Shown here piece after piece: positions 1 through 9,152 of a DNA stretch of 64,000 nucleotides; positions within the stretch are counted from its first letter, which is position 1, and each line of letters starts with the position of its first letter. The notes beneath the pieces were generated by a model that was given only the letters and a program-made list of their open reading frames with translations, did not search any database and was not told where the DNA came from. Made by a program: the position numbers and the translations under genes. The DNA comes from DASREM01 sp035652095 (lineage in GTDB: Bacteria; Acidobacteriota; Terriglobia; Terriglobales; Acidobacteriaceae), in the NCBI GenBank assembly GCA_035652095.1, contig DASREM010000014.1, forward strand, positions 124,001 to 188,000, in the 5' to 3' direction.

Positions 1-565
1 TTGAATCAGTGGATGTAAACGTGGTCTTGAGAACCGGGGATGACGGATTGCTTACGTCGAAGACCTTGATGATCGCGGGAGAGGTCAGGTTCTGCGGAAT
101 GAAAACAAAGTTGTTCCACACCGCGATCTTGTGAGTGTTGTCGAAACCGCCATTCGCGGAAGTGATCTGCGAAAGCAAAGTCGGGTTGGCCGGGTCCGAC
201 ACATCGACGATGTGTAGGCCGCTGCCCATGTTGTCCGCGAAAAAGCCGATGCCATTGGCGACCTTGACATCCTCCATGTCCAGCGAGTTCGTGGGAGCGT
301 AGCTGCCCACAAGCACCGGCGCGTCTGGATTCGCCACGTCGAAGATCAGCACACCATTGCGCCGCTCTGAGCCTACATAGGCGAAGTGGCCGTCTCCCCA
401 GACACTGGCGTAACTTTCAAAGGCTGGAAACGGGTCGGCATTCGCACGTAAAGTTACGTGAACGCCTTGCGCAAACAGCATCTGCGTAAAAACCGACACA
501 CACAGCATCGTGCGCACCAATGGAAGACGGTGCCTTGCGAGTTGGAGCCGCTGATTTGAGGACAC
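1..565 (-). CDS. LVIVD-repeat secreted beta-propeller protein (partial, C-terminus beyond the window)
   Basis: The reverse strand reads through the left edge. The translation has a hydrophobic leader with Arg residues before it and an Ala-Gln cleavage-like site, then blade motifs such as VLIFDVANPDAPVLVG, LHIVDVSDPANPTLLS and IKVFDVSNPSSPVL. These are typical of LVIVD repeats, which build beta-propellers in exported proteins. No catalytic function can be assigned. I took the GTG at 565 because it includes the basic n-region of the signal peptide; an in-frame ATG at 508 would shorten that leader. No strong Shine-Dalgarno sequence is visible before either start. The family call is firm; the start and the role are not. 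Confidence 0.75.
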   Translation of the reverse strand, partial: MSSNQRLQLARHRLPLVRTMLCVSVFTQMLFAQGVHVTLRANADPFPAFESYASVWGDGHFAYVGSERRNGVLIFDVANPDAPVLVGSYAPTNSLDMEDVKVANGIGFFADNMGSGLHIVDVSDPANPTLLSQITSANGGFDNTHKIAVWNNFVFIPQNLTSPAIIKVFDVSNPSSPVLKTTFTSTDS

Positions 566-697
566 GCGAATGAGATAAAAGGTCCGGACTGCGTTGGGGG
601 GTTGTCGTTACTACTACCACAGGTGAGTTCCCGATTCAATCCGCTAACCGGCCAGGCAGCGCGGTTTTGCAAAGATTTGCCAATTGCCGATCCACCA

Positions 698-955
698 CTA
701 ACCTTCGCTTACTTTTAACTCCGCCGTCTTGGGCAAGTAATTCTTGCGGCGAAACCAATCTTCCATGGCGGTTTTGAGTTCATCCACGGGGACCTGGTTG
801 CCGATCTCCATGCGACCGTCGGCCACAGGAAGCGTATTGTCAAAAATACTGGCGTTGGTGAAATTGCGCATGGAGAAGTTGTCGAGCCATTTCAGCGGGC
901 AAGGGAGAACCTGCCCGTTTGACACGTACTCAACACGAATTTTGCGGGCGAACAT
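698..955 (-). CDS. Small hypothetical protein (85 aa)
   Basis: An 85-residue frame with no competing gene on either strand. The protein is soluble-looking, starts MFARKIRVEYVSNGQ, carries the motif VPVDELKTAMEDWFRRKNYLP near its C-terminus and has no signal peptide or membrane segment. It lies between the LVIVD protein and the radical SAM gene, all on the reverse strand. I do not recognise a domain. It reads like a genuine short protein because of its balanced composition and a plausible amphipathic helix near residues 58-72, but it could be a chance frame. Confidence 0.55.
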   Translation of the reverse strand: MFARKIRVEYVSNGQVLPCPLKWLDNFSMRNFTNASIFDNTLPVADGRMEIGNQVPVDELKTAMEDWFRRKNYLPKTAELKVSEG

Positions 956-1069
956 GCCTTCGATTTAACCACAGTCCCGGCATCCGATGGAGCATCAGCC
1001 GTAGAATCTGCGCCCTCGCACTTGGGTGCGGCATGCTCGGCGATGGTTTTGGTGATGCTGAAGTTAAGA

Positions 1070-2146
1070 CTAATCCGCAGCCGAACTGATCTGCACCAAG
1101 TCGTGAGCTTCCGGCTTTGCGTTCAATTCTCCCCAGCGCGCGGGATCCTCCGACCCCGTGCGGAGACGATTCATGGCGCTGCCGATCGCTATTGATGCTC
1201 GCACCAGGTGCCCGGCTTTAAGCGGTCCAATAAATTTTGCTTCTTTCACTACATGCACACCCGAGGTGACCGCGCATCCGCACTGCGAGCAATCGGGATC
1301 GCCACCGAAGATACAGGGCTCGACCCGCGTCTTCAAGTCTGCCGAATAATTGGTGGACATCTTCGAGAACAGGCAGTCACTCGGGTCCTTTGGGGGATTC
1401 AACATGGCGTTCGCGATCCGCGCGTGCATCAGCAGTTTCGGATACTTGGCACGGAGCGGCGGGAGTTCTCGCGCCACCAGTTCGCGATCTTCCCGCGTCA
1501 GCATCTCCGCCGTGTGCTCGCCGCGTTGCGGCGTGTAGAGGCTTACCCAGATATTGTCCACTTCGGGCCGGTTGCTCCAATATGCGACGAACTCTTCCAT
1601 GTAGCCGGGCCGCTGCAGCATGGGGCCGGTCATGGTCCAGTGCACATTCACACGTCGCCCTTCGAGGTTCTTGAGGATCTTTTCGTAAGTCGCGGGTTTG
1701 CGGCGGACATCGTGATGCTCGGGTAAGCCATCCACAGATACGGCCACCCGAACGCGCGGCAGGCTGATCCACTCCAGTGGAATGGGAATAATGCCGCTGG
1801 TTACGACCAAGGTATATCGGCCTTGAGCGCTGAGCTGCGGAATAATACGGCTGAGCTCGCGGTGGCGGACCAGCGGTTCACCGCCGACCAGCGACACGTG
1901 CAATGGCTGATGTTTCTCAACCAGTGCAAGCACTCCGCGCACCAACTCGTCACCGCGGAAATCGGCCAGCTCGCGAAGCGTCTGCTCACCACCTAAGTGA
2001 GAATCGCCATAGGCATAACAGCCAGGACAGCTTAGGGGACATTCGCGGGTCACTTCGATGGACAGCATCGGCGCGTGGCCGCTCAGGATGTTCTTCCACG
2101 CGCGCAGCACTTCACCTGCAGAGATGCCGGGGGAAAATGAATGCAC
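1070..2146 (-). CDS. Radical SAM protein with C-terminal cysteine cluster
   Basis: The protein has 358 residues. Cys36, Cys40 and Cys43 form the CxxxCxxC motif (ECPLSCPGCYAYG) that binds the SAM-cleaving [4Fe-4S] cluster. The GGEPL motif that contacts SAM follows near residue 93. A second group of cysteines lies around residues 260-295 (DCLFSK, EPCIFGGDPDCSQCGC), consistent with a SPASM-like or auxiliary cluster region. The substrate cannot be read from the sequence; such proteins act in peptide, cofactor or lipid modification. The start is GTG at 2146, about 17 bases after the T-run of the pckG terminator, with no clear Shine-Dalgarno sequence, so it probably has its own promoter or a slightly later start. 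Confidence 0.85.
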   Translation of the reverse strand: MHSFSPGISAGEVLRAWKNILSGHAPMLSIEVTRECPLSCPGCYAYGDSHLGGEQTLRELADFRGDELVRGVLALVEKHQPLHVSLVGGEPLVRHRELSRIIPQLSAQGRYTLVVTSGIIPIPLEWISLPRVRVAVSVDGLPEHHDVRRKPATYEKILKNLEGRRVNVHWTMTGPMLQRPGYMEEFVAYWSNRPEVDNIWVSLYTPQRGEHTAEMLTREDRELVARELPPLRAKYPKLLMHARIANAMLNPPKDPSDCLFSKMSTNYSADLKTRVEPCIFGGDPDCSQCGCAVTSGVHVVKEAKFIGPLKAGHLVRASIAIGSAMNRLRTGSEDPARWGELNAKPEAHDLVQISSAAD

Positions 2147-2162
2147 GGTTTTTTAGATGCAT

Positions 2163-2197
2163 CAAAAAACAAAAAGCCCGGAGAAATTTCTCCGGGC
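2163..2197 (-). terminator. Rho-independent terminator of pckG
   Basis: Positions 2176-2197 form a perfect 11-base-pair palindrome (GCCCGGAGAAA paired with TTTCTCCGGGC). On the reverse strand it is followed by TTTTTGTTTTTT. It lies directly after the pckG stop codon and separates pckG from the radical SAM gene. Confidence 0.93.
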
Positions 2198-2215
2198 CGA
2201 ACCGTCCGTAAGCGT

Positions 2216-4048
2216 TTACTTTTTCGCGGCTTTCAGGCGCTTCTCGAGCCCATCCACTTCTTCTTGCATTCCCTTCGGGAGATGATCCCCGAACTTTGCG
2301 AAGTGTTCTCGAATCAATGGAATTTCCGCTGTCCACCCTTCGACGTCGATGCTCAGTAGCTTTTTGAGATTTTCGCCAGGCAGATTCAACCCGTTCGTGT
2401 CGAGATCTTCCGGACGCGGCAGGCGTCCGATTGGAGTCTCGTCGGCATGCACGTTGCCATCGCAGCGTTCAAAAACCCACTTCAGGATACGGCTATTCTC
2501 TCCGTAGCCGGGCCACAGAAACTTTCCGTTTTCATCGGTGCGGAACCAGTTGACGTAGAAAATCTTGGGAAGCTTGGCGCCCGGACGCGCTCCGATGTTC
2601 AAGTAGTGTGCGAAGTAATCCCCCATGTTGTAGCCGCAGAATGGCAACATCGCCATGGGATCGCGGCGCAACTGTCCCACCTTGCCTGCTGCAGCCGCGG
2701 TAGTTTCGCTGCTGGCGGTCGCGCCAAGGAAAGTCCCATGCTGCCAGGTGAAGGCCTCGGTTACCAGAGGAACGACCCCGGCGCGGCGCCCGCCAAACAG
2801 AATCGCGTCTATGGGAACGCCCCTCGGATCCTCCCACTCTGGAGCGATCACCGGGCACTGCTTTGCCGGCGTGGTAAAGCGGGCGTTGGGATGTGCGGCT
2901 TTGCGCTGAGATTCCGGAGTCCAGGGCCGGCGCAGCCAGTCCATCAACTCGGGTGGCTTCTGGTCTGTCATTGCCTCCCACCAGACATCGCCATCCGGAG
3001 TCATTGCGCAGTTGGTAAAGATGGAATTCTTCGTGGCCGTCAGCATGGCGTTGGGATTCGACTTCATGCTGGTTCCGGGTGCGACACCGAAAAATCCGTA
3101 CTCCGGATTGATCGCATACAGGCGGCCGTCAGTCCCAAATTTCATCCATGCGATGTCGTCGCCGATGGTTTCGACTTTCCAGCCCGGAATCGTCGGCACC
3201 AGCATGGCGAGATTCGTCTTGCCACACGCTGAAGGAAATGCTCCGGTCATGTACTTCACTTTTCCCGCTGGGCTGGTCAGCTTCAGGATCAGCATGTGCT
3301 CCGCCATCCAGCCTTCGTCCCGCGCCTGTACAGAGGCGATGCGAAGCGCATGACACTTCTTGCCCAGCAACGCATTGCCTCCGTACCCGGAACCGTACGA
3401 CCAGATTTCGCGGGTATCAGGGAAGTGGCAGATATATTTTTGGTCGGCGTTACAGGGCCACGTGCTGTCCTGCTGGTTGGGCTGTAAGGGAGCGCCCACC
3501 GAATGCAGGCCGCGAACGAAATCTCCGTCCTGGCCCAGGACTTCCAGCACTCTGGTGCCCACCCGTGACATGGTGTGCATGTTGGCGACTACATAAGGCG
3601 AATCGGTAATCTCCACGCCGATCTTGGCGATATGCGACCCGATCGGCCCCATGCTGTACGGAATCACGTACATGGTGCGACCGACCATGGCGCCGGCATA
3701 AAGCCCGCGCAGGATCTCTTTCATCTTCACCGGATCTTCCCAGTTGTTCGTGGGTCCGGCTTCTTCCTTGGTCTTGGCGCAGATGAAGGTGCGGTCTTCC
3801 ACGCGCGCCACGTCGGCGGGATTCGAGCGCACCAGGACGCTGTTTGGGCGCTTGCTTTCATTGAGCCAGATTGCGGTCCCCGAGAGGGTCATCAGCCGCA
3901 GCATAGATTGGTACTCTTCCTGCGAACCGTCGCACCAATGAACGCGATCGGGCTTGCAGAGCTGCGCTACTTCTTCGACCCACTGCTCGAGACGGCGGTT
4001 GCGCGGCGCGTGGCTGGCAGTTTCGACATCCATGGTAAGACTGGCCAT
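2216..4048 (-). CDS. pckG: Phosphoenolpyruvate carboxykinase (GTP)
   Basis: Catalyses oxaloacetate + GTP = phosphoenolpyruvate + GDP + CO2, the first committed step of gluconeogenesis, in the cytosol. The 610-residue length matches the GTP-dependent family, not the roughly 540-residue ATP type. Visible landmarks are the PEPCK P-loop FPSACGKTN near residues 271-279, the kinase-2 metal motif TIGDDIAWM, NPEYGFFGVAPGTS, and FGGRRAGVVPLVTEA near residue 400. The ATG at 4048 is preceded by AAGGAGA at good spacing. An in-frame ATG six codons earlier lies in that ribosome binding site and is rejected. The gene ends in a strong terminator. Upstream is a 388-base gap with a heptamer tract. Confidence 0.97.
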   Translation of the reverse strand: MASLTMDVETASHAPRNRRLEQWVEEVAQLCKPDRVHWCDGSQEEYQSMLRLMTLSGTAIWLNESKRPNSVLVRSNPADVARVEDRTFICAKTKEEAGPTNNWEDPVKMKEILRGLYAGAMVGRTMYVIPYSMGPIGSHIAKIGVEITDSPYVVANMHTMSRVGTRVLEVLGQDGDFVRGLHSVGAPLQPNQQDSTWPCNADQKYICHFPDTREIWSYGSGYGGNALLGKKCHALRIASVQARDEGWMAEHMLILKLTSPAGKVKYMTGAFPSACGKTNLAMLVPTIPGWKVETIGDDIAWMKFGTDGRLYAINPEYGFFGVAPGTSMKSNPNAMLTATKNSIFTNCAMTPDGDVWWEAMTDQKPPELMDWLRRPWTPESQRKAAHPNARFTTPAKQCPVIAPEWEDPRGVPIDAILFGGRRAGVVPLVTEAFTWQHGTFLGATASSETTAAAAGKVGQLRRDPMAMLPFCGYNMGDYFAHYLNIGARPGAKLPKIFYVNWFRTDENGKFLWPGYGENSRILKWVFERCDGNVHADETPIGRLPRPEDLDTNGLNLPGENLKKLLSIDVEGWTAEIPLIREHFAKFGDHLPKGMQEEVDGLEKRLKAAKK

Positions 4049-4436
4049 AAAAGTGTCTCCTTGCATTCACAAATCGCGGGCATATTGCACCGCGCTGCGG
4101 AGCGGCTTCTGCGGGCAGATGGCGAAACCAGGATGAGTCCAGTTGAGTGTCGATGGCCATCTGCCATTTGCCATCGGCAGGCAGCTTCCTTGCGGGAGCT
4201 ATAAAAACAAAGGCTATATTGTCCCTCATTTACGAGGGGCTTCCAAGTACGATCAAGGGCAGGCGTTCGCAGCGTCACCTGCTCGGCTCACATTGTCCCA
4301 GCACCCACCCCCCTGTCGAATGTGCCCGCCATCACAAGTGACGGTGACACAAAGACTTGAGGCGCGAGGAGAAACTGATTTCAGATGCACAAAAGGGGCA
4401 ACATGGATACGCCCGCGCCGACGGAAATACCGGCGG
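4049..4436. other. Leader region between the 4437-4808 gene and pckG, no gene
   Basis: I see no convincing coding frame here. The region holds the pckG ribosome binding site, a heptamer tract at 4156-4190 and an AT-rich stretch around 4201-4225 that could contain a pckG promoter on the reverse strand. No -35/-10 pair stands out clearly. Confidence 0.5.
4156..4190. repeat. Heptamer tract (GCCATNN family)
   Basis: Five consecutive 7-base units read gccatct, gccattt, gccatcg, gcaggca and gcttcct. The seven-base register is exact while the unit sequence drifts. It lies about 110 bases upstream of the pckG start. The same kind of tract occurs at four other places in this window with other heptamers. 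Confidence 0.6.
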
Positions 4437-4808
4437 TCAGGCCGGTTGTTCCATCGCCGCAGGCTGCCCTTCCGGTTCCGAGACGACGGCCTCGAGATGT
4501 CTCAACATTTCCGCCACTGTCAGCGAGTACATCTCCCGGCCCACACCCTCGCCCGACTCCAGGGCGGTTTTCAAGTAATGGCCGGCGATGTCGATGGCCA
4601 GCGGATCCGTAATGACCTTGCCGGTACCGCTCTGATATTCCGCCCATGCCGGCAACGGAAGCGCCACCCATACCTGCCGTCCTCCGACCAGAAATTTGAT
4701 ATCCACGGCATCGGCGTGACGGGTAGCAATCGCCACGATCATGGCTTGGTAGATGCAATGCACTTCTTGCTTGGTCCAGCGGTCTACGGCGTGGAAATCG
4801 GTGTACAT
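4437..4808 (-). CDS. Hypothetical protein (123 aa)
   Basis: The start ATG at 4808 is preceded by GAAGG at about 6 bases spacing; a TTG at 4820 is a poorer alternative. The protein is mixed alpha/beta without a signal peptide. It begins MYTDFHAVDRWTKQEVHCIYQAM, has a central stretch DIKFLVGGRQVWVALP and a helical second half. I do not recognise the family. Frames on the opposite strand over the same bases have Pro/Arg-rich, unnatural composition. The gene reads toward pckG but is separated from it by almost 400 bases. Confidence 0.6.
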   Translation of the reverse strand: MYTDFHAVDRWTKQEVHCIYQAMIVAIATRHADAVDIKFLVGGRQVWVALPLPAWAEYQSGTGKVITDPLAIDIAGHYLKTALESGEGVGREMYSLTVAEMLRHLEAVVSEPEGQPAAMEQPA

Positions 4809-4889
4809 GGCAACCTTCAATCATAGCGAAGGCGGAAGACTGGAGCAAACAGGGTTCCGCTGGTCAAACTTCCACGTTCATCCCTGAGA

Positions 4890-5231
4890 ATGCTGATCAC
4901 GATCAAAGTCGCGCATACGGCGATTTGGGCTGTCCTGGCCGTTGCGATCCTCGCTTTGCCAGTGCTCGCGCTGCGTTCTCGTTTCAAGTGGGCGATCATT
5001 GTGACTGCCGCCATTTTGACTGAATGCGGTGTACTCGCGTTCAACGGCGGCCGCTGTCCTCTCACCGACCTCGCCGCGCTCTATACCGACAATCGGGCCG
5101 CTAACTTCGACATCTACCTCCCGGTCTGGTTAGCGGCAAACAATAAGACCATTTTCGGAGCGCTCTTCCTCGCGGGCGAGATGTTTCTGTTGTTCTGTTG
5201 GCTGCGGCATCACCGGTCTTTGCGACGGTAG
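4890..5231 (+). CDS. Small membrane protein, DUF2784-like
   Basis: A 113-residue protein with four likely transmembrane helices at roughly 5-25, 33-52, 80-88 (weak) and 90-107. The sequence GGRCPLTDL after the second helix recalls the conserved CPLT motif of DUF2784 membrane proteins, but the resemblance is short and I hold it loosely. It is divergent from the 4437-4808 gene and is followed 12 bases later by an AraC-type regulator, so the two may be co-transcribed. Function unknown. Confidence 0.7.
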   Translation: MLITIKVAHTAIWAVLAVAILALPVLALRSRFKWAIIVTAAILTECGVLAFNGGRCPLTDLAALYTDNRAANFDIYLPVWLAANNKTIFGALFLAGEMFLLFCWLRHHRSLRR

Positions 5232-5243
5232 TATGATTTCCTC

Positions 5244-5663
5244 GTGCTGCGGCTTCTTCATGACGACACTTTCCGGCGGCTGTGCCGAGCGCGCGACTTG
5301 CTTGCGGACGAATATCAATCGCGGGTTCTGCTGGGACAGGCGGCGCGGGAAGCATGTCTGTCCGACTATCATTTCCATCGCCTGTTCCGAACCACGTTCG
5401 GGGAAACTCCGCATGGTTTCCTGACTCGCCTGCGCCTGGACCGCGCCCGGCTGTTGCTCGCCTCCGGGCGCGGCGTTACCGAGACCTGCTTTGAACTGGG
5501 CTATGAAAGCCTGGGATCGTTTTCCGCGAAGTTTCGCGCAAATTTAGGGCGCAGTCCCATCGCCTACCAGCGTGAAGTTCGCCGCGTCTTCGGATACAGC
5601 GCGCCTTGGCGTGTGCTGATGCTGCCTGGATGTTTTCTGCGAGCCTACACGAGCGTCGAATAG
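5244..5663 (+). CDS. AraC-family DNA-binding protein (HTH domain only)
   Basis: A 139-residue protein made almost entirely of the double helix-turn-helix of AraC/XylS regulators. The first HTH is around residues 25-55 (AAREACLSDYHFHRLFRTTFGETPHGFL). The second is around 75-105, with the signature ETCFELGYESLGSFSAKFRANLGRSPIAY. There is no N-terminal ligand-binding domain, so any signal must come from elsewhere. The start is GTG at 5244. It is followed 61 bases later by a glyoxalase-fold gene; an AraC protein beside a VOC protein is a frequent pairing and may mark regulator and target. Confidence in the fold is high; the regulon is unknown. Confidence 0.9.
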   Translation: MLRLLHDDTFRRLCRARDLLADEYQSRVLLGQAAREACLSDYHFHRLFRTTFGETPHGFLTRLRLDRARLLLASGRGVTETCFELGYESLGSFSAKFRANLGRSPIAYQREVRRVFGYSAPWRVLMLPGCFLRAYTSVE

Positions 5664-5724
5664 CAAGAATCGAGAAGCCCAACCCAGCAATTTTCGCTAG
5701 TCTCTCCGGCGAAGGAGATCGAAC

Positions 5725-6174
5725 ATGATCCAGAGAATGTCCCACGCAACCATTTATGTGACCGACCAGGACGTAGCCAAGGACTTTTACGTCGGCAAGC
5801 TGGGCTTCGAGGTGAAGGTCGACCAGTCCCTCCCCACCGGTTTCCGCTGGCTGACTGTCGCACCAAAAGGACAGCCCGACCTGGAACTTATTCTCATGAA
5901 ACTTGGCAGCGCCAGCGACTTTGTCCAATCGAAGGGCGCCAACGCCGAGGAAAGCACCCGGAAAGATATCGAAGCCATGGCGGAACTCATCAAGAAAGGA
6001 TGGGTGGGCCCCGGCGCGTTTCAGACCGCCGACTGCCGCAAGACGTTCGAAGAGCTTAAAGCCAAAGGAGTGGAGTTCGTCTCCGAACCGAAAGATCAGT
6101 TCTACGGCGTGGAAGCGGTGTTCAAAGATCCGTTCGGGAACTGGTTCAGCATGACCCAGCCCAAGAATCTCTAG
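5725..6174 (+). CDS. VOC-family (glyoxalase/bleomycin resistance fold) protein
   Basis: A 149-residue single-domain protein. The opening MSHATIYVTDQDVAKDFYVGKLGFEV is the typical first beta-alpha-beta unit of the vicinal oxygen chelate superfamily. The C-terminal half ends in YGVEAVFKDPFGNWFSM, the usual second module with a Glu/Asp-containing metal-side strand. Members bind a divalent metal and act as lyases, dioxygenases or antibiotic-binding proteins; the substrate here is unknown. The ATG has a good ribosome binding site (GAAGGAGATCGAAC). It follows the AraC gene. Confidence 0.9.
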   Translation: MIQRMSHATIYVTDQDVAKDFYVGKLGFEVKVDQSLPTGFRWLTVAPKGQPDLELILMKLGSASDFVQSKGANAEESTRKDIEAMAELIKKGWVGPGAFQTADCRKTFEELKAKGVEFVSEPKDQFYGVEAVFKDPFGNWFSMTQPKNL

Positions 6175-6215
6175 AAAATCTGCGACTCCTCGCGTCCGTC
6201 TGCATCGGAAAGCAG

Positions 6216-7163
6216 GTGCTCACGATCAACTTGCCTCGCGACATACTCCAGCGCATCGGCAACACTTCCCTGCTGCCGTTGCGCAACATTGTGGCCAACG
6301 GTTGCCACATCCTCTTGAAGTTGGAGAACGAAAATCCCACCGGCAGCATGAAGGACCGCATGGCCCTGGCCATGATTGAGGCCGCCGAAGCCGACGGCCG
6401 CATTAAACCTGGCGGCACTGTCGTCGAGTATACCGGTGGCAGTACCGGCGTTTCCCTCTCTCTGGTCTGCGCTGTGAAGCGCTATCCGCTGCACATCGTC
6501 AGTTCCGACGCCTTCTCCAGGGAAAAGCTCGACCACATGAAGATTCTCGGGGCCGATCTTCGAATTATGCCCAGTGAAGGCGGCGGCATGACTGAGAAGC
6601 TAACCCGGGACATGGTCGAAGCCGCGCGCGTGATCCAGGAAAAAACCGGGGCCCTTTGGACCGATCAGTTGAAAAACACCGACCAGCTTGCGGCGTATCA
6701 CACGATGGCGGAAGAAATCTGGACACAGACCGGCGGCCGGATTGACGCCCTTGTCCAGAGCGTCGGGACTGCGGCGTCTCTGCGAGGCATGGCTGAAGGC
6801 CTGCGCAGCCGAAATCCGCAGATCAGAGTAGTTGCCGTCGAGCCTGCGGAATCGGCGGTTTTGTCGGGTGGCAAGCCAGGATCGCACAAGATTGACGGGA
6901 TCGGGGCGGGCTTCGTCGTGCCGCTGTGGAAGAAAGATCTTGCCAATCACATCGAACCGGTTTCGACTTCCGATGCAATTTCGATGGCGATCCGTCTGGC
7001 GCGGGAAGAAGGGCTTTTTGCCGGAACTTCAACCGGCGCCAACGTGGTCGCGGCCTTGCGACTCGCCGGGCAGTTGGGTTCCGGTGCAACAATCGTAACC
7101 ATCATGTGCGACACCGGCATGAAGTATCTGAAGACGTTTGGCACGGAGTTGAGTAAATCGTGA
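6216..7163 (+). CDS. PLP-dependent cysteine synthase family protein
   Basis: A fold-type II PLP enzyme of 315 residues, close to the usual 300-320 of O-acetylserine sulfhydrylases. The PLP lysine lies in NPTGSMKDRMA. EYTGGSTGVSLS is the substrate-binding asparagine/threonine loop equivalent, VQSVGTAASLRGM is the phosphate-binding loop, and GTSTGANVVAALRLA follows. The motif is GGSTG rather than the canonical SGNTG, so a beta-lyase or another O-acyl/phospho-serine substrate is possible. The start is GTG at 6216. No sulfur-assimilation genes are adjacent. Confidence 0.87.
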   Translation: MLTINLPRDILQRIGNTSLLPLRNIVANGCHILLKLENENPTGSMKDRMALAMIEAAEADGRIKPGGTVVEYTGGSTGVSLSLVCAVKRYPLHIVSSDAFSREKLDHMKILGADLRIMPSEGGGMTEKLTRDMVEAARVIQEKTGALWTDQLKNTDQLAAYHTMAEEIWTQTGGRIDALVQSVGTAASLRGMAEGLRSRNPQIRVVAVEPAESAVLSGGKPGSHKIDGIGAGFVVPLWKKDLANHIEPVSTSDAISMAIRLAREEGLFAGTSTGANVVAALRLAGQLGSGATIVTIMCDTGMKYLKTFGTELSKS

Positions 7164-7273
7164 GCCCTGGTTCGCCTGCCAGTTTAGACACTGGCACCCG
7201 AACCAGCGTATTGAATTGACGTCTCGCCCCACGTGCATAGAAGATTGCTGGAGAACACGCGCACCGGGGGCGT

Positions 7274-8092
<819 letters not shown>

Positions 8093-8161
8093 CTCAAATT
8101 CTTTCTGACCTATTTCATCCTCCGCGTATCTATAAACCTGGGTTCATCGGAAGGAGCGGCC

Positions 8162-8995
8162 ATGCCAACTCGCGAGCAGAAGTATCAAACTTTCAAGGCC
8201 CTTCACGAACGGCCGGGAATTTTTATTATCCCCAATCCCTGGAACGCGGGAACCGCCAGAATCCTGACCGCGCTCGGATTTGAAGCGCTTGCAAGCACCA
8301 GCGCCGGCTACGCGTTCTCCGTCGGCCGCCGCGATTCGTTTGCCGGTCTAACGCGCGATGAAATTCTCGAAAACGCAAAAAGCATCGTGGACGCAACGGA
8401 CCTGCCCGTTTCCGCTGACCTGGAGGATGGCTTTGGACGCGCCCCGGAGGATTGCGCCAAGACCATCCAACTCGCATCGCAAGTGGGACTGGTGGGAGGA
8501 ACGCTCGAAGATGCCACAGGCAATCCGGATCAGCCTATCTACGACTTCAAGCTTGCAGTCGAACGAGTTGCAGCCGCGGCCTCGGCGTCCAAAACCCATC
8601 ATTTCATCCTGACCGCCAGGGCGGAAAATTTTCTGCATGGCCGCCCCGACCTCAATGACACCTTGCGGCGTTTGCAGGCCTTCGCCGAAGCCGGAGCCGA
8701 TGTGGTTTACGCTCCCGGCTTGCCCAGCCTCGACGCCATCCGCCAGGTCTGCGCCTCGGTTCCCGCACCGGTCAACGTTGTGATGGGTTTGAAGGGCTCA
8801 ACCTTCTCCGTGGATGAACTCGCGGCCGCAGGAGTGAAGAGAATCAGTGTCGGGGGATCCATGGCCCGGGCTGCGCTTGGCGCCTTCATTCGCGCCGCCC
8901 GCGAAGTAAAAGAGAATGGGACGTTCACCTACGCCGCCAACGCGGTTCCTAACGCCGAAATCACCGGCTACATGGCCATGGAAAAGCGCCGTTGA
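8162..8995 (+). CDS. Isocitrate lyase / PEP mutase family protein
   Basis: A 277-residue TIM-barrel enzyme of the PEP mutase/isocitrate lyase superfamily. It has PGIFIIPNPWNAGTARIL and STSAGYAFSVGRRD at the N-terminus, the metal-binding VSADLEDGFG near residues 82-91 and LEDATG later. The canonical catalytic loop KKCGH of isocitrate lyases is absent, which fits the short 2-methylisocitrate-lyase/phosphonomutase-like group of unassigned substrate. A clear ribosome binding site (GGAAGGAG) precedes the ATG. Probably cytosolic C-C lyase activity; no phosphonate genes lie nearby. Confidence 0.88.
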   Translation: MPTREQKYQTFKALHERPGIFIIPNPWNAGTARILTALGFEALASTSAGYAFSVGRRDSFAGLTRDEILENAKSIVDATDLPVSADLEDGFGRAPEDCAKTIQLASQVGLVGGTLEDATGNPDQPIYDFKLAVERVAAAASASKTHHFILTARAENFLHGRPDLNDTLRRLQAFAEAGADVVYAPGLPSLDAIRQVCASVPAPVNVVMGLKGSTFSVDELAAAGVKRISVGGSMARAALGAFIRAAREVKENGTFTYAANAVPNAEITGYMAMEKRR

Positions 8996-9034
8996 AGTTG
9001 AAAATCCCCCCTTCCGCGACTCAGTTTCGAAAGC

Positions 9035-9063
9035 TTGCTAACCCGGGCCCGGGTGCTTATACT
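9035..9063 (+). promoter_or_regulatory. Sigma70-type promoter of the glutamate dehydrogenase gene, with palindrome in the spacer
   Basis: TTGCTA at 9035-9040 and TATACT at 9058-9063 are separated by exactly 17 bases, 90 bases before the gdh start. The spacer begins with the perfect 14-base palindrome ACCCGGGCCCGGGT (9041-9054), positioned where a repressor or MerR-type activator would sit. Seen directly; the regulatory role is inferred. Confidence 0.65.
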
Positions 9064-9152
9064 GCTGGATTTGCCGTGATACGCGGGGAAATTTCCGTCC
9101 CCAGGCCGGCTTGCATCTCATAGTTTGACGTCATAATCCTCTGGAGAACACG

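Noticed and set aside
4385..4612. Forward-strand frame opposite the 4437-4808 gene
   Set aside because: It is Pro/Arg/Ser-rich as expected for an antisense shadow in GC-rich DNA, and the reverse-strand frame has a better ribosome binding site and composition.
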